Shown here piece by piece: positions 45,452 through 55,467 of a stretch of DNA of 64,000 nt. The stretch is from an uncultured Rickettsiales bacterium (lineage in GTDB: Bacteria; Pseudomonadota; Alphaproteobacteria; Rickettsiales; UBA1997). The position numbers and the translations under genes were made by a program. Below the pieces are notes generated by a model, which made no database searches, was not told where the DNA came from, and saw only the letters and a program-made list of their open reading frames with translations. The stretch covers positions 1-64,000 of the forward strand of contig CALXVQ010000007.1 in assembly GCA_944392135.1 (NCBI GenBank). Direction: 5' to 3'. Numbering within the stretch: position 1 is the stretch's first letter; each line of letters opens with the position of its first letter.

Positions 45452-46384
45452 ATGAAAATAAAAAATAATAACGGTTTTAGTTTAATTGAATTATCGGTTG
45501 TTTTATTGATTTCTGGTATGTTGTTAATTGCCAGTTTTGAAGGTAGTAAATACATTTTAATACAAAATCAAATAGATGTAACCAATAAAAAGTTAAATAT
45601 GATACAGCAAGCCATTGATATATATGCTAGAACTAATGGTTATTTGCCTTGTCCTGCTTATTTGGGTACTGATTCTGGTTTTGCAGTCAATGATTGTTAT
45701 AATAGGACAGTATCTGATTTTACCAATGGTTATTTTCAAATTGGTAATGTAATTGTTGGTGCTATTCCATATAAAGATTTAGATTTGCCAGCTAATATGT
45801 CTTATGATGCTTGGGGTGGCAAATTTACTTATACAGTTTATCAACCAGCTACTAAAAATCTAAGAACTTTGGATATGAGAGATATTGTTATAAATAATTA
45901 TATTAATGTCTATGAAAATAAAGTAGATGATGATTTTTTAATAACTAATCAAGCTGTTTATAGTATAGTTTCTCATGGTAGAAATAAATATTGTGGTTAT
46001 CAATTTAGAACTAATAAATCTATAGATTGTCCTGATGCTACATCCAATATAATAGATAGAAAAAATGGTCCTAATGAAGATAAACAAACTATATTGTATT
46101 TTACACAAGATAACACTGCTGATGATATAGTTAGATATAAAACAATTACACAATTTATAACAGAAGCTGATATTTCTGACTTAAATTGTTGTGCTACTAA
46201 CTCAATTATTGAAAATTTAAAGAATAAATTAGATATTGATGGAAGTGTAACTTTTCCTGGTTTTAATTCTGATTGTAAATTTTTGGTATATAATGAAGAA
46301 GTTGAAAGTGTTGGTGGTATTGGTAATTATATATTAAAATGCTACAAATATGGTAGGTTAGGTATATTAAAGAAAAATGAATAA
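45452..46384 (+). CDS. Type IV pilin-like protein B of tandem trio
   Basis: This is a paralogue of the preceding gene (310 residues), with leader MKIKNNNG, prepilin helix FSLIELSVVLLISGMLLIAS and the same block order: LPCPAYLGTDSG, MSYDAWGGKFTYTVYQPA, DDIVRYKTITQFI, a CC pair and YGRLGILKK at the end. The stretch encoding DDIVRYKTITQ is nearly identical at DNA level in both genes. The duplication is therefore fairly recent or under conversion. It probably sits in the same fibre or secretion complex as its neighbours. Confidence 0.85.
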   Translation: MKIKNNNGFSLIELSVVLLISGMLLIASFEGSKYILIQNQIDVTNKKLNMIQQAIDIYARTNGYLPCPAYLGTDSGFAVNDCYNRTVSDFTNGYFQIGNVIVGAIPYKDLDLPANMSYDAWGGKFTYTVYQPATKNLRTLDMRDIVINNYINVYENKVDDDFLITNQAVYSIVSHGRNKYCGYQFRTNKSIDCPDATSNIIDRKNGPNEDKQTILYFTQDNTADDIVRYKTITQFITEADISDLNCCATNSIIENLKNKLDIDGSVTFPGFNSDCKFLVYNEEVESVGGIGNYILKCYKYGRLGILKKNE

Positions 46385-46399
46385 TTTTAAATAAATATT

Positions 46400-47596
46400 A
46401 TGATAAAAAAATTAAATAAAAAGAATTATAATGCTTTTACATTACTAGAAATGAGTATTGTGATACTTATTCTTAGTATTTTATTTGTAGGTGGTATAAA
46501 TTTATATCTATCTATTGTTGAATTATCTGAAAAAAATTTAAGTGCAGATAGAATTTATGTTGTTAATAAAGCTTTAAGTAGATATCTTTTGACAAATATG
46601 AGATTGCCTTGCCCTTCTGATATTACACTATATAACGACGATCCAGATTATGCAAAAGAATTAAGAAGTTATAGTGGAGATTGTGAAGTTTTAGATTCCA
46701 GATTTTCTAATGGAGATTATATAGCTGGTGGTGTACCAACAAAAGAATTAGGCTTACCAACTGAATATACATTGGATGCTTGGGATAGTAAAGTTGTTTA
46801 TGTTGTTAATAAGAAATATGCTACAAATAAAGGCTTTTTTTCTGGTGGTGGTGCTTCCATGATAATAGAAGATGTGCAAGGAAATTTAGCAAGTAATAAA
46901 GCTATTTATGTTTTAATAAGTCCAGGTCCAAATCAAAATGGTGCATTCAAAAATGGGTATCAAAATACTGCTGATAAAAATTTATTAGATAATGAAAATT
47001 TATTTTTAGATTCTGTTTCTTTTGATAATAGATTTGTAAAAGATGTAAATAATAAAGAGTTTGATGACATTGTTTTGTATAATGATAAAAGCTCATTAAT
47101 TTTTGAATTAGATATGGAAGATATGCCTTGTAGTTTAGAGGAATTATACAATATAGACAGTGATTATCCTAAAACTTCTATTTATTGTACTAATGGTTTT
47201 TGTTTACAAGGTGTTGAAATATATAAGAAAAATTCTTGTGGTCCAGGTTTGATATCTGAAAATCCGGTTATGGAAGCTAATTCTGATTATAAACCTATTA
47301 GAAGATGCCAAAAATATGGACAATGGAGTAATATTATGTATGAATGTATACCAGGTTGTGGAATTGCTAATGCACAATCCTTGACTTGTGGTACTCTTAC
47401 ACAACCAGGAGAATTATTTAATACAATAGAATCAAAATATTTATCAAGGGTAAAAGCTGGAGATACAATTACATTAGATTGTGGTGCAAATAATACTAAT
47501 AAAACTGGTTATATTGTATTAAAATGTGATGAATTTACATTACAATGGACTGTTGAAAAGTGTGATTGTTTAGATGTTTCATCAAAAGTTGAATAA
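46400..47596 (+). CDS. Type IV pilin-like protein C of tandem trio
   Basis: This is the third and longest member (398 residues). Leader MIKKLNKKNYNA is followed by FTLLEMSIVILILSILFVGG, with Glu at +5. It shares LPCPSD and TLDAWDSKVVYVVN with the first two but has an extra Cys-rich C-terminal region of about 130 residues (CTNGFCLQG, RRCQKYGQWSN, YECIPGCG, KCDCLD). That region probably carries several disulfides and could be a tip or adhesion domain. This is inference. It ends exactly where the convergent terminase gene ends, with no terminator between. Confidence 0.82.
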   Translation: MIKKLNKKNYNAFTLLEMSIVILILSILFVGGINLYLSIVELSEKNLSADRIYVVNKALSRYLLTNMRLPCPSDITLYNDDPDYAKELRSYSGDCEVLDSRFSNGDYIAGGVPTKELGLPTEYTLDAWDSKVVYVVNKKYATNKGFFSGGGASMIIEDVQGNLASNKAIYVLISPGPNQNGAFKNGYQNTADKNLLDNENLFLDSVSFDNRFVKDVNNKEFDDIVLYNDKSSLIFELDMEDMPCSLEELYNIDSDYPKTSIYCTNGFCLQGVEIYKKNSCGPGLISENPVMEANSDYKPIRRCQKYGQWSNIMYECIPGCGIANAQSLTCGTLTQPGELFNTIESKYLSRVKAGDTITLDCGANNTNKTGYIVLKCDEFTLQWTVEKCDCLDVSSKVE

Positions 47597-49033
47597 TTAT
47601 ATTTTTCTAACTCTAATTTCTTTATTGATATTAGAGTTATTTTTGTACCATTGTAAAAATTGACTTGTTGAATCAACTTGATCGTCGTGTTCGCAAAAAG
47701 GAAATGAATATAATTCATTTTCATAATCAATAATCCAAGTAGCTTCTTTTGGTAATAATATTTTGTTTGCTTCAAAGTATGGTGAAACAGATGCTAACCT
47801 TGTAATTTTATCTTTTGAAACTTTAATTGGTATAATTGGTAATTTTATTTCTTTCTTTAAATCTTGAATTAATGATTGTCCGCTAGCTTTATCTTCTATT
47901 AAAATTGCATTGGGTTGATATTTGTTTATTATTTCTATCGATCTTCGTTTTAAATCTGGATATTCCAACCATTCTCTATAAACATTTAATAAATAAAGAT
48001 TATTCTTAAATTCACCCCATACAGTACATACTGTTGGATCGTTATTTATGCCAGCCTTAATAGCTGTGTCAAATGATAAAAATATTTTTTCTGGTTCTAT
48101 GCTATAATCGTATTTTTTTAGCCAATTAGCTTTTATCATATTTCCTTCTTTTACTATTGGCTTTTGTTGATACTGTGCTGAAAATACATAAGAACCCATA
48201 TCTTGTTTTATTCTTTCTATTTCTTTTAAGCCCTCTCTTTTTGAATGTAATATTTCACCTTTTTGCCTAATTTTACTAAAATTTCCAATATTATAATATT
48301 CTGTTTTTTCTGCTATTGCTGGTACAGATAATACTTCCCATTCATTGCTTGACTTTTCAAGTAAATAACCAGTTAAATCATTTTGATGTAATCTTTGCAT
48401 AACTATAATAATTACACCATCTTTTTTGTTATTAAGTCTTGAAACAAAGGTATTGCTAAACCATTCTAGTGTTTTAGTTCTGTATTTTTCGCTCATTATT
48501 TGTTGTGGGTTGTGTGGATCGTCAACTATTAAAATATCACCACCTTCACCAGTCAAACTGCCACCTATTGATGTTGCAAACCTATAACCATTTTGAGTAG
48601 TTGCAAACTTATGTTTTTCATTTTGAGTTTGATTTAATTGAAAATCTTTAAATAATTTTTGAAACCATTTTGATGATACTACTATTCTACAATCTGTTGA
48701 ATGTTTTAAACTTAAAATTTCAGAATAACTTGCAACAATGATTCTTGAATATGGTTTTTGTCCTAAAACCCAGGCAGGGAAGGCTACACTAACACAAACA
48801 GATTTTAAACTTCGTGGTGGAATATTAATAATTAGTCTTTTGATATTTCCATTATAAACTTCTTTTAAATATTCAGCAATTAAATCAATATGCCAATTAT
48901 GAAGGTATTTTACACCAGGATTGATAGTATTAAAAGTTTTATGAATAAAGGCTGATAAATCATTTTTTAGTACTTCATTTTTTAATTGAATTGGTGTAAT
49001 GTTTTCTTTGCAAAAATTATTAATTATTTCCAC
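47597..49033 (-). CDS. Phage-type terminase large subunit
   Basis: This is a DNA-packaging motor of 478 residues. The ATPase domain has a Walker A-like NIPPRSLKS, Walker B ILIVDDPHNP, and IVMQRLHQNDLTG. The nuclease domain has acidic clusters in LSFDTAIKAG, AILIEDKASGQ and EHDDQVDSTSQFL. The start is GTG. The frame is intact. No capsid, portal or small terminase gene adjoins it; the portal gene is 34 kb away. It may be a GTA-like or prophage-derived gene kept on its own. The family of this terminase is common in alphaproteobacterial prophages, so a GTA origin is not proven. Confidence 0.88.
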   Translation of the reverse strand: MEIINNFCKENITPIQLKNEVLKNDLSAFIHKTFNTINPGVKYLHNWHIDLIAEYLKEVYNGNIKRLIINIPPRSLKSVCVSVAFPAWVLGQKPYSRIIVASYSEILSLKHSTDCRIVVSSKWFQKLFKDFQLNQTQNEKHKFATTQNGYRFATSIGGSLTGEGGDILIVDDPHNPQQIMSEKYRTKTLEWFSNTFVSRLNNKKDGVIIIVMQRLHQNDLTGYLLEKSSNEWEVLSVPAIAEKTEYYNIGNFSKIRQKGEILHSKREGLKEIERIKQDMGSYVFSAQYQQKPIVKEGNMIKANWLKKYDYSIEPEKIFLSFDTAIKAGINNDPTVCTVWGEFKNNLYLLNVYREWLEYPDLKRRSIEIINKYQPNAILIEDKASGQSLIQDLKKEIKLPIIPIKVSKDKITRLASVSPYFEANKILLPKEATWIIDYENELYSFPFCEHDDQVDSTSQFLQWYKNNSNINKEIRVRKI

Positions 49034-49088
49034 TATTTATTTTATTATTTTTTTGTATTTTTAATTATAATAAAATATTGTGGAAGTC

Positions 49089-50175
49089 TTATTTATAAAA
49101 GCTTTGTATAAAATCATCAAGCAATTCACCATTTAGCATTGCATTTGTATTTGATGTCTCACAACCAGTTCTTAAATCTTTTACTAATTTATATGGATGT
49201 AAAACATAATTTCTAACTTGACTACCCCAACCATTATCACCTTTTGAAATACTATTTTGCAATTTTTCTTCTTCTTTTTTCTTTAATTCTATTTGATATA
49301 ATTTTGATTTTAGCATTTTCATAGCTTCTTCTTTGTTTTGATGTTGAGATCTTTGTTCTTGGCACTCAACAGCAATACCAGTTGGAATATGTAAAATTCT
49401 AACCGCACTATCTGTTTTATTTACATGTTGTCCACCAGCACCGGAAGCTCTGCAAACCTCTATTTTTAAATCTTTTTCATTTATTTCAATGTTTATTTTA
49501 TCATCAACCACAGGGTAGACATCTATTGAAGTAAAACTTGTTTGTCTCTTTCCAGCAGAATTAAAAGGTGATTGCCTAACTAATCTATGTATACCCCTTT
49601 CGTTTTTTAATAGTCCATAAGCATTTTTAGCTTTTATCTTAATAATAGCAGATTTTATACCTGCAACATCATCTTTATCAACTTCTACAATTTCATATTT
49701 TATTTTTTTCTTTTCCGCCCACTTAATATACATATTTAATAGCATTTCTGAAAAATCGCAAGCATCAACTCCACCAACACCTGTATTTATTTCTAAAAAG
49801 CAATCATTAGAATCAGCTTCACCGGTAAATAAGTTTTCTATTCTAAATTCTTCTAATTCCTTGTTTAAATTTTCTAATTCTTTTAAAATATCGTTAAATA
49901 TATCTAAATTATTTTCTTCTTTTGCTAATTCGTACAAATCTTTATTATCATTAAATTTACTTTTTAATGATTTCATTTTTTCTATTTTATATTCTAGATT
50001 ACCTTTTAATTTTAAAATATTTTCAGCTTCTTCTTTGTTATTCCAAAAGTTTTCACTTGATGCTTTTTTATCTAAATCTAAATATTGTTTTTCTAGATTA
50101 TCAATGTCAAAGAAACCCCCATAGGTTTGACAATTTTATTTCTATTTCTTTTAATTGATTATCTATTTCTAACAT
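49089..50175 (-). CDS. prfB: Peptide chain release factor 2 (programmed +1 frameshift)
   Basis: This class I release factor acts at UAA and UGA. The uninterrupted frame (49089-49976) lacks the N-terminus. Upstream, an ATG at 50175 with an AAAGG site opens a frame of 22 codons that ends at TGA (50107-50109) in the context GGGGG-TTT-CTT-TGA-C, the classic prfB frameshift site. Slipping +1 joins it to the rest, giving about 361 residues. The domain with GAGGQHVNKTDSAVRI holds the catalytic GGQ. The codon-recognition region falls before it. Low RF2 levels should favour frameshifting, so the gene is autoregulated. Confidence 0.96.
50104..50125 (-). promoter_or_regulatory. prfB frameshift element
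   Basis: On the minus strand the sequence is TATGGGGGTTTCTTTGAC. A Shine-Dalgarno-like G-run lies 3 nt before the CTT slip codon and the in-frame TGA followed by C. The arrangement matches the E. coli element apart from the third codon before TGA. Confidence 0.92.
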
Positions 50176-50186
50176 ATTAACCTTTA

Positions 50187-53100
50187 TTATTCAACTTTAA
50201 TAACTCCATGAGTTTCAATAATTCTTTTTTTCTCTATATCAAATACTTGATAACCTTGGCCTAAATCAATTTTTGTTTCCTTACCGCTATCATCTGTGAT
50301 ATGAAAATAAACTTTTGTAAACTCTTTTGCATTTATATTTTTACTATTATTTAAAATTATTGATAAATCTTTTAAAGGTGATTTATCTTTAATATAAATA
50401 TTAATTTCATTAATCATTTTAGGTGGTTCATTCATTTTTTTGGCAATAAGTGGATCATCTTTATATGAATGTTTTTCGTCTTTCTTTTTAAATTCTCCAT
50501 TTTCGTTTTTATTCCATGGTTTTTTTTCACCATTCCATTCTTTTTTAGGTGGTCTATGTGTAATTTTTTGTAATGAACCAGGTGTAAAATTTTTCATAAA
50601 GTCTTGCAATAAATAGAAATTATTAGCTATTGCTCTAAAACCGCCATCATCTTTTTTAATCATACATTCAAATGCTAGTTGGTGATGTTCTTTATCGTCT
50701 ATCCAATCTTTGTGTTCTGTAATTAAATCATTATTAAATAAAGCAATTTCAACTAAACCTTTTGCATCGGATACTTGAATAAATGCATATCTTCCTTTTG
50801 CACTTGATTTTATACTTGTACTTACAACAACGCCGGCCAAATAAACTTTATCGCCATCAATAATTTCTTCTCCGGCTAATTCACTGGAAAATGTAATAGC
50901 TCTGCTTTCTAAATCTTTTTGTAAGGATGAAAGAGGATGGCCATCTAAATAAAAACCAAAAGCTTCAAACTCTTTTTGAAATTTTTCCATACTAACCCAG
51001 TCATCAGTTTTTGCTAGTATAGGTTTTGTATTACTGCTACCAATTAAATCGCCAAAAAGACTCATTTGACTACTTTGCTTTTCTTCTTGAAATGACATAC
51101 AATATTTACTCAATACCTCACAAGAATCATGTATTTGTTTTCTATTTTTATGTATGCAATCAAATGTACCAGCCTTTGATAATGCTTCCATTGTCTTTTT
51201 ATTAATAACTTTTCCAGTAACTCTTTCTACAAAATCAAATATATTTTTGAAATCACCATTCTTTTTTCTTTCTTCAATAATTTCTTCTGCAACATTTGTA
51301 CCAACTCCTTTTATACCAGCAAGTCCATATCTAACAGCAAGTTCTTTATCTTCATGATATTTTTTTACTTTTTTGTCTTTTTCTCCTACAATATCAATTC
51401 TTTCAACAGAAAAATAAATATTTGATTTATTAATATCAGGCGGAAGAATTTTTATATTATGAGCTTTTATATCCTGAATATAAAAATTAATTTTATCAGT
51501 GTCATAAATTTCTATATTCATTGATGATATAAGAAATTCAACAGGAAAATAATGTTTTAAATATGCTGTTTGATAACTAATAACTGAATATGCTGCTGCA
51601 TGAGCTTTATTAAAACCATAACTTGCAAATTTTGCTAGTAAATCAAAAATTTCATTAGCTTTTTCTGCACTAATATTACTTGTTTTTCCACAACCTTCAA
51701 CAAAGACACCTCTTTGTTTATCCATTTCTTCTTTAATTTTTTTACCCATAGCTCTTCTTAATAAATCAGCACCACCAAGAGTATAACCAGCAAGAGCTTT
51801 TGCAATATTCATAACTTGTTCTTGGTATATTATAATACCATATGTATCTTTTAAAATATCTTCCATTTTAGGGTGTAAATACTCAACCTTTTCTAATCCA
51901 TGTTTTCTTTTGATATATGTAGGTATACTATCCATAGGACCAGGACGATATAAAGACACCAAAGCAACAATATCTTCAATATTATCAGGTTTTATTTGTT
52001 TAAGCATTGATCTCATACCAGAAGATTCTACTTGAAAAACACCTATTGAATCACCTTCAACTAACATATCATAGACTTCTTTATCATCAAGTGGTATATT
52101 ATCAATATCAATTTCAATATTTCTGTCTTTAATGTAGGTTAGGGCATCTTTTATAATTGTGAGTGTTTTTAGACCTAAAAAGTCAAATTTAACAAGTCCA
52201 GCTTGTTCTGCATATTTCATTGTATATTGAATAACAGGCATAGGTGATTCACCATCGGAATATAAAGCACATATTTGTTGTAGTGGTTTATCACCAATAA
52301 CAACACCAGCTGCATGCATTGATGAATGTCTATTAAGTCCTTCTAAATCTAATGCAATAGAAATAAGTTCTCCTATTTGTGGGTCTGCTTGCTGTTGCAT
52401 TTTTAAATCAGGGTCTTGTTCTAGTGCTTCTTCAAGACTTAGATTTTGCGGAATCATTTTACTGATTTTATCAACCTCATTATATGACATTTGCAAAACT
52501 CTTCCTACATCTTTAATAACAGCTCTTGATTGTAATTTTCCAAAAGTAATTATTTGTGCTACCATGTCATAGCCATATTTTTCTTGAACGTATTTGATTG
52601 AACGTTCCCTTCCTCTCTGACAGAAATCAACGTCAAAATCAGGCATTGAAACCCTTTCTGGATTTAAGAATCTTTCAAAGAATAATTTAAATCTAATAGG
52701 ATCAAGATCGGTAATTTTCATCGCCCAAGCAACAACAGAACCAGCACCAGAACCTCTACCAGGGCCAATTGGTACATCGTGTGTTTTACTCCAATTAATA
52801 AAATCAGCAACTATTAAGAAATAACCCGGAAAGTCCATTTCTGTAATAACCTTCATCTCATATTCTAATTGATCAAAATATTCTTTGTGTATTTTTTTCT
52901 TTTCTTCTTCATCTGTTATATGCTCATTAATGTATTTTTGTTCTAGTCTTTTTTCAAGTCCTTCAATGCTAAGTTTTCTCATATAACCAGCTTCTGTCAT
53001 ACCTTCTGGTAATTGAAAGTGCGGTAATGTAGGTTTTCGTTTATATGCCATTGTGTGTATTCTTTTTGCAATATTTATTGTATTTTCAATAGCTTCTGGA

Positions 53101-53885
53101 ATATCAGCAAAAAGTTCAATCATTTCTTCTTGTGTTTTAAAATAATGTTCCGGAGTTTGTCTTTTTCTGTTTGTTTCTGTAATATATCGTCCTTCTCCAA
53201 TGCACGATAAAACATCTTGCGCTTTAAACATTTCTTTTACTAAAAAATGACAATCATTTGTAGCAACTAATGGTATATTATGTTTGTAAGCTAATTCTAT
53301 AAAATCTTTTTCTGTATCAATTTCATCTTTTAGGCCATGTCGTAAAAGTTCAATATATAATCTATCACCAAATATTTCTTTTAATTCAAGTAATGCTTCT
53401 TCTGCTTTATCTTTTTGATTTCTTAATAATAACTTTCCAATCAAACCTTCGCAACCACCAGTAAGACAAATAATACCTTCACCTTTCTTTTTTAGCCATT
53501 CAAAATCAATATGTGGAGTAATACCAGGTTGTCTTTGCAAAAAATTCTCACTAGCTAAATTAACTAAATTATAATAACCTTCATCAGTTTGTGCTAATAA
53601 GACTATTTTTGAAAAATTATTTTCTCTTTCTTGTGTTGTTTCAGCTTTATCGAAAAATTTACTAGCTTCCATTAATAATTCTGAACCAATAATTGGTTGT
53701 ATACCTTCTTTTGATGCTGCTAATGAATATTCTAATGCCCCAAACATATTTCCACTATCGGTAATAGCGACAGCGGGCATATTTAATTCTTTTGCTGTTG
53801 CAATCATCTTTTTTAATTTAATTGCCCCAAGACATAAAGAATATTCAGTATGATTTCTTAAATGTACAAATCGTGGTTCAGTCAT
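50187..53885 (-). CDS. dnaE: DNA polymerase III alpha subunit
   Basis: This is the replicative polymerase. The N-terminal PHP domain starts at FVHLRNHTEYSLCLGAIKL. The palm has GPGRGSGAGSVVAW and the catalytic Asp pair in MPDFDVDFC, with a third in KFDFLGLKTL. The fingers contain DSIGVFQVESSGMRSML and GIIIYQEQVM. A helix-hairpin-helix (GIKGVGTNVAEEI) and an OB-fold follow. The C-terminal part includes a Lys/Asn-rich linker before a final small domain. Length 1232 is slightly above the E. coli protein. No proofreading domain is included, as expected. Confidence 0.97.
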   Translation of the reverse strand: MTEPRFVHLRNHTEYSLCLGAIKLKKMIATAKELNMPAVAITDSGNMFGALEYSLAASKEGIQPIIGSELLMEASKFFDKAETTQERENNFSKIVLLAQTDEGYYNLVNLASENFLQRQPGITPHIDFEWLKKKGEGIICLTGGCEGLIGKLLLRNQKDKAEEALLELKEIFGDRLYIELLRHGLKDEIDTEKDFIELAYKHNIPLVATNDCHFLVKEMFKAQDVLSCIGEGRYITETNRKRQTPEHYFKTQEEMIELFADIPEAIENTINIAKRIHTMAYKRKPTLPHFQLPEGMTEAGYMRKLSIEGLEKRLEQKYINEHITDEEEKKKIHKEYFDQLEYEMKVITEMDFPGYFLIVADFINWSKTHDVPIGPGRGSGAGSVVAWAMKITDLDPIRFKLFFERFLNPERVSMPDFDVDFCQRGRERSIKYVQEKYGYDMVAQIITFGKLQSRAVIKDVGRVLQMSYNEVDKISKMIPQNLSLEEALEQDPDLKMQQQADPQIGELISIALDLEGLNRHSSMHAAGVVIGDKPLQQICALYSDGESPMPVIQYTMKYAEQAGLVKFDFLGLKTLTIIKDALTYIKDRNIEIDIDNIPLDDKEVYDMLVEGDSIGVFQVESSGMRSMLKQIKPDNIEDIVALVSLYRPGPMDSIPTYIKRKHGLEKVEYLHPKMEDILKDTYGIIIYQEQVMNIAKALAGYTLGGADLLRRAMGKKIKEEMDKQRGVFVEGCGKTSNISAEKANEIFDLLAKFASYGFNKAHAAAYSVISYQTAYLKHYFPVEFLISSMNIEIYDTDKINFYIQDIKAHNIKILPPDINKSNIYFSVERIDIVGEKDKKVKKYHEDKELAVRYGLAGIKGVGTNVAEEIIEERKKNGDFKNIFDFVERVTGKVINKKTMEALSKAGTFDCIHKNRKQIHDSCEVLSKYCMSFQEEKQSSQMSLFGDLIGSSNTKPILAKTDDWVSMEKFQKEFEAFGFYLDGHPLSSLQKDLESRAITFSSELAGEEIIDGDKVYLAGVVVSTSIKSSAKGRYAFIQVSDAKGLVEIALFNNDLITEHKDWIDDKEHHQLAFECMIKKDDGGFRAIANNFYLLQDFMKNFTPGSLQKITHRPPKKEWNGEKKPWNKNENGEFKKKDEKHSYKDDPLIAKKMNEPPKMINEINIYIKDKSPLKDLSIILNNSKNINAKEFTKVYFHITDDSGKETKIDLGQGYQVFDIEKKRIIETHGVIKVE

Positions 53886-53954
53886 AAAAAAATAATAATA
53901 CTTACATTTTTATTATATAAAATTACTATTTATATTTTCAAGATTTTAAGAAAA

Positions 53955-54770
53955 TTATTTTAAAATTGACATCAAGCCATCTTTATATGTTGGATGACAT
54001 ATTAGCCATATATTCTTTGCTTTAAAATTTTCTCTAAATAAATTAAAATCTAATTTTGATAATATTTCACCATTTTCTATATTATAGATTTTAAGTCCCA
54101 TTGCATTAGCTATTGGAAGACTTGTATATATGTCCCACATTGAAATATTATTTTTCAAAAAACAACCTTGCGAAACATTATTAAAAACATCAAAGGCATA
54201 AATATATGCAGAATAACCATCTATAAAAGTAAATTTATAGTCTTTTATATAATCTTTTGCATGTTTTACAGGAAAATATATTAATGAATGACTATTTAAT
54301 TCTTTTTTATTAAAAAATATTGGTAATTTTATTTCTTTTCTAGTAAAAGCATCTTTAATCAAATAAACATTATTATTGTCATTATAAATAATTTGTTTAG
54401 TTGATGGTAAATAAATAATTCCAAATATAGGTTGTGATTTTTTATATAAACTTATGGCAATAGCAAACAAATTAGAACCATGAAAATATGTTTTTGTACC
54501 ATCTATTGGATCTATAATCCATGTATATTCGTAATTATTTACTTTTTCTTTAACATTTTTTTCTTTTAAAGCCGTTTCTTCATCTAAAATATAATGATTT
54601 TCGAAATGTGAATTAATTAGTTTTTTAAATCTTTTACTAATTGCTAAATCAGTCTCTGTAACAATAGAACCATCAACCTTATTATATCCAGTAATTAAAG
54701 ATTGATTTTTTAAAGCTAGCTTACCAGCTTTTTTTAAGAATGGTAATATAATATCTATATATTCAGTCAT
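53955..54770 (-). CDS. Inositol-monophosphatase-family phosphatase
   Basis: This is a metal-dependent sugar or nucleotide phosphatase of the IMPase fold. The metal ligands are in LDEETA (Glu), WIIDPIDGTKTYFHG (Asp-x-x-Asp) and SMWDIY (Asp). Length 271 fits. Candidates are CysQ (3'-phosphoadenosine 5'-phosphate), HisN-type histidinol phosphatase or an inositol/glycerol phosphatase. The sequence does not separate them. Its ATG overlaps the stop of gmk (TAATG), so it is translated with guanylate kinase. Confidence 0.85.
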   Translation of the reverse strand: MTEYIDIILPFLKKAGKLALKNQSLITGYNKVDGSIVTETDLAISKRFKKLINSHFENHYILDEETALKEKNVKEKVNNYEYTWIIDPIDGTKTYFHGSNLFAIAISLYKKSQPIFGIIYLPSTKQIIYNDNNNVYLIKDAFTRKEIKLPIFFNKKELNSHSLIYFPVKHAKDYIKDYKFTFIDGYSAYIYAFDVFNNVSQGCFLKNNISMWDIYTSLPIANAMGLKIYNIENGEILSKLDFNLFRENFKAKNIWLICHPTYKDGLMSILK

Positions 54771-55399
54771 TATTCTTCAAGTAATTTATTAACATAAGAA
54801 TCTAATTGTTCTTTTTTAACATTTGCAATTCTTTTTGCATCAATTAAAGCAACTAATTCTTCAAAAGCTAGTTCAACACTATCGTTTATAATAACATGAT
54901 CATATTCATTATAATGAGTAATTGTATTTTTAGCATCAGCCATTCTTTTTTCAATAACTTCTTCACTATCAGTTCCTCTACCAACTAATCTATCTTTTAA
55001 CTCTGTAATAGAAGGTGGCAATAAAAAAATACTAATAATTTTTTTCTTATCGGTAATTTGTTTTGAAACAGATAAGTTTCCTTGCCAGTCAATATCTAAA
55101 AGAACATCATTTCCACCATCAAACTTTTCTTGTATTTGACTTTTAAGTGTTCCATATGACTTTCCATAAACACCAGCATATTCTAAAAATTCATTATTTT
55201 CAACTTTTTTGTCAAACTCTTCTTGTGTTAAAAAATAATAATGGAAGCCATCAATTTCGCCTTCTCGTGGTGCTCTTGTTGTAGCGGATGTTGATAATTT
55301 AATATTACTATATTTTTCTAATAACATTTTTGCTAATGTTGACTTTCCAGTTCCGGAAGGGGATGATAATACAATTACAAAGTGCTCATATGGCAGCAT
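54770..55399 (-). CDS. gmk: Guanylate kinase
   Basis: It phosphorylates GMP to GDP with ATP. The P-loop SSPSGTGKST is at residues 12-21. The GMP-binding region TSATTRAPREGEIDGFHYYF and DVLLDIDWQGN are diagnostic. Length 209 is normal. An AAAGGAAA ribosome site lies before the ATG. The downstream IMPase gene is coupled through TAATG. Confidence 0.97.
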   Translation of the reverse strand: MLPYEHFVIVLSSPSGTGKSTLAKMLLEKYSNIKLSTSATTRAPREGEIDGFHYYFLTQEEFDKKVENNEFLEYAGVYGKSYGTLKSQIQEKFDGGNDVLLDIDWQGNLSVSKQITDKKKIISIFLLPPSITELKDRLVGRGTDSEEVIEKRMADAKNTITHYNEYDHVIINDSVELAFEELVALIDAKRIANVKKEQLDSYVNKLLEE

Positions 55400-55467
55400 A
55401 TATTTCCTTTATATTTTATTAAAACAATCTATAAAATAATAAATAATAATAAATTAAAATCAAGACT

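Noticed and set aside
49089..49976. Truncated prfB pseudogene
   Set aside because: The missing N-terminus is encoded upstream across a standard programmed +1 frameshift site.
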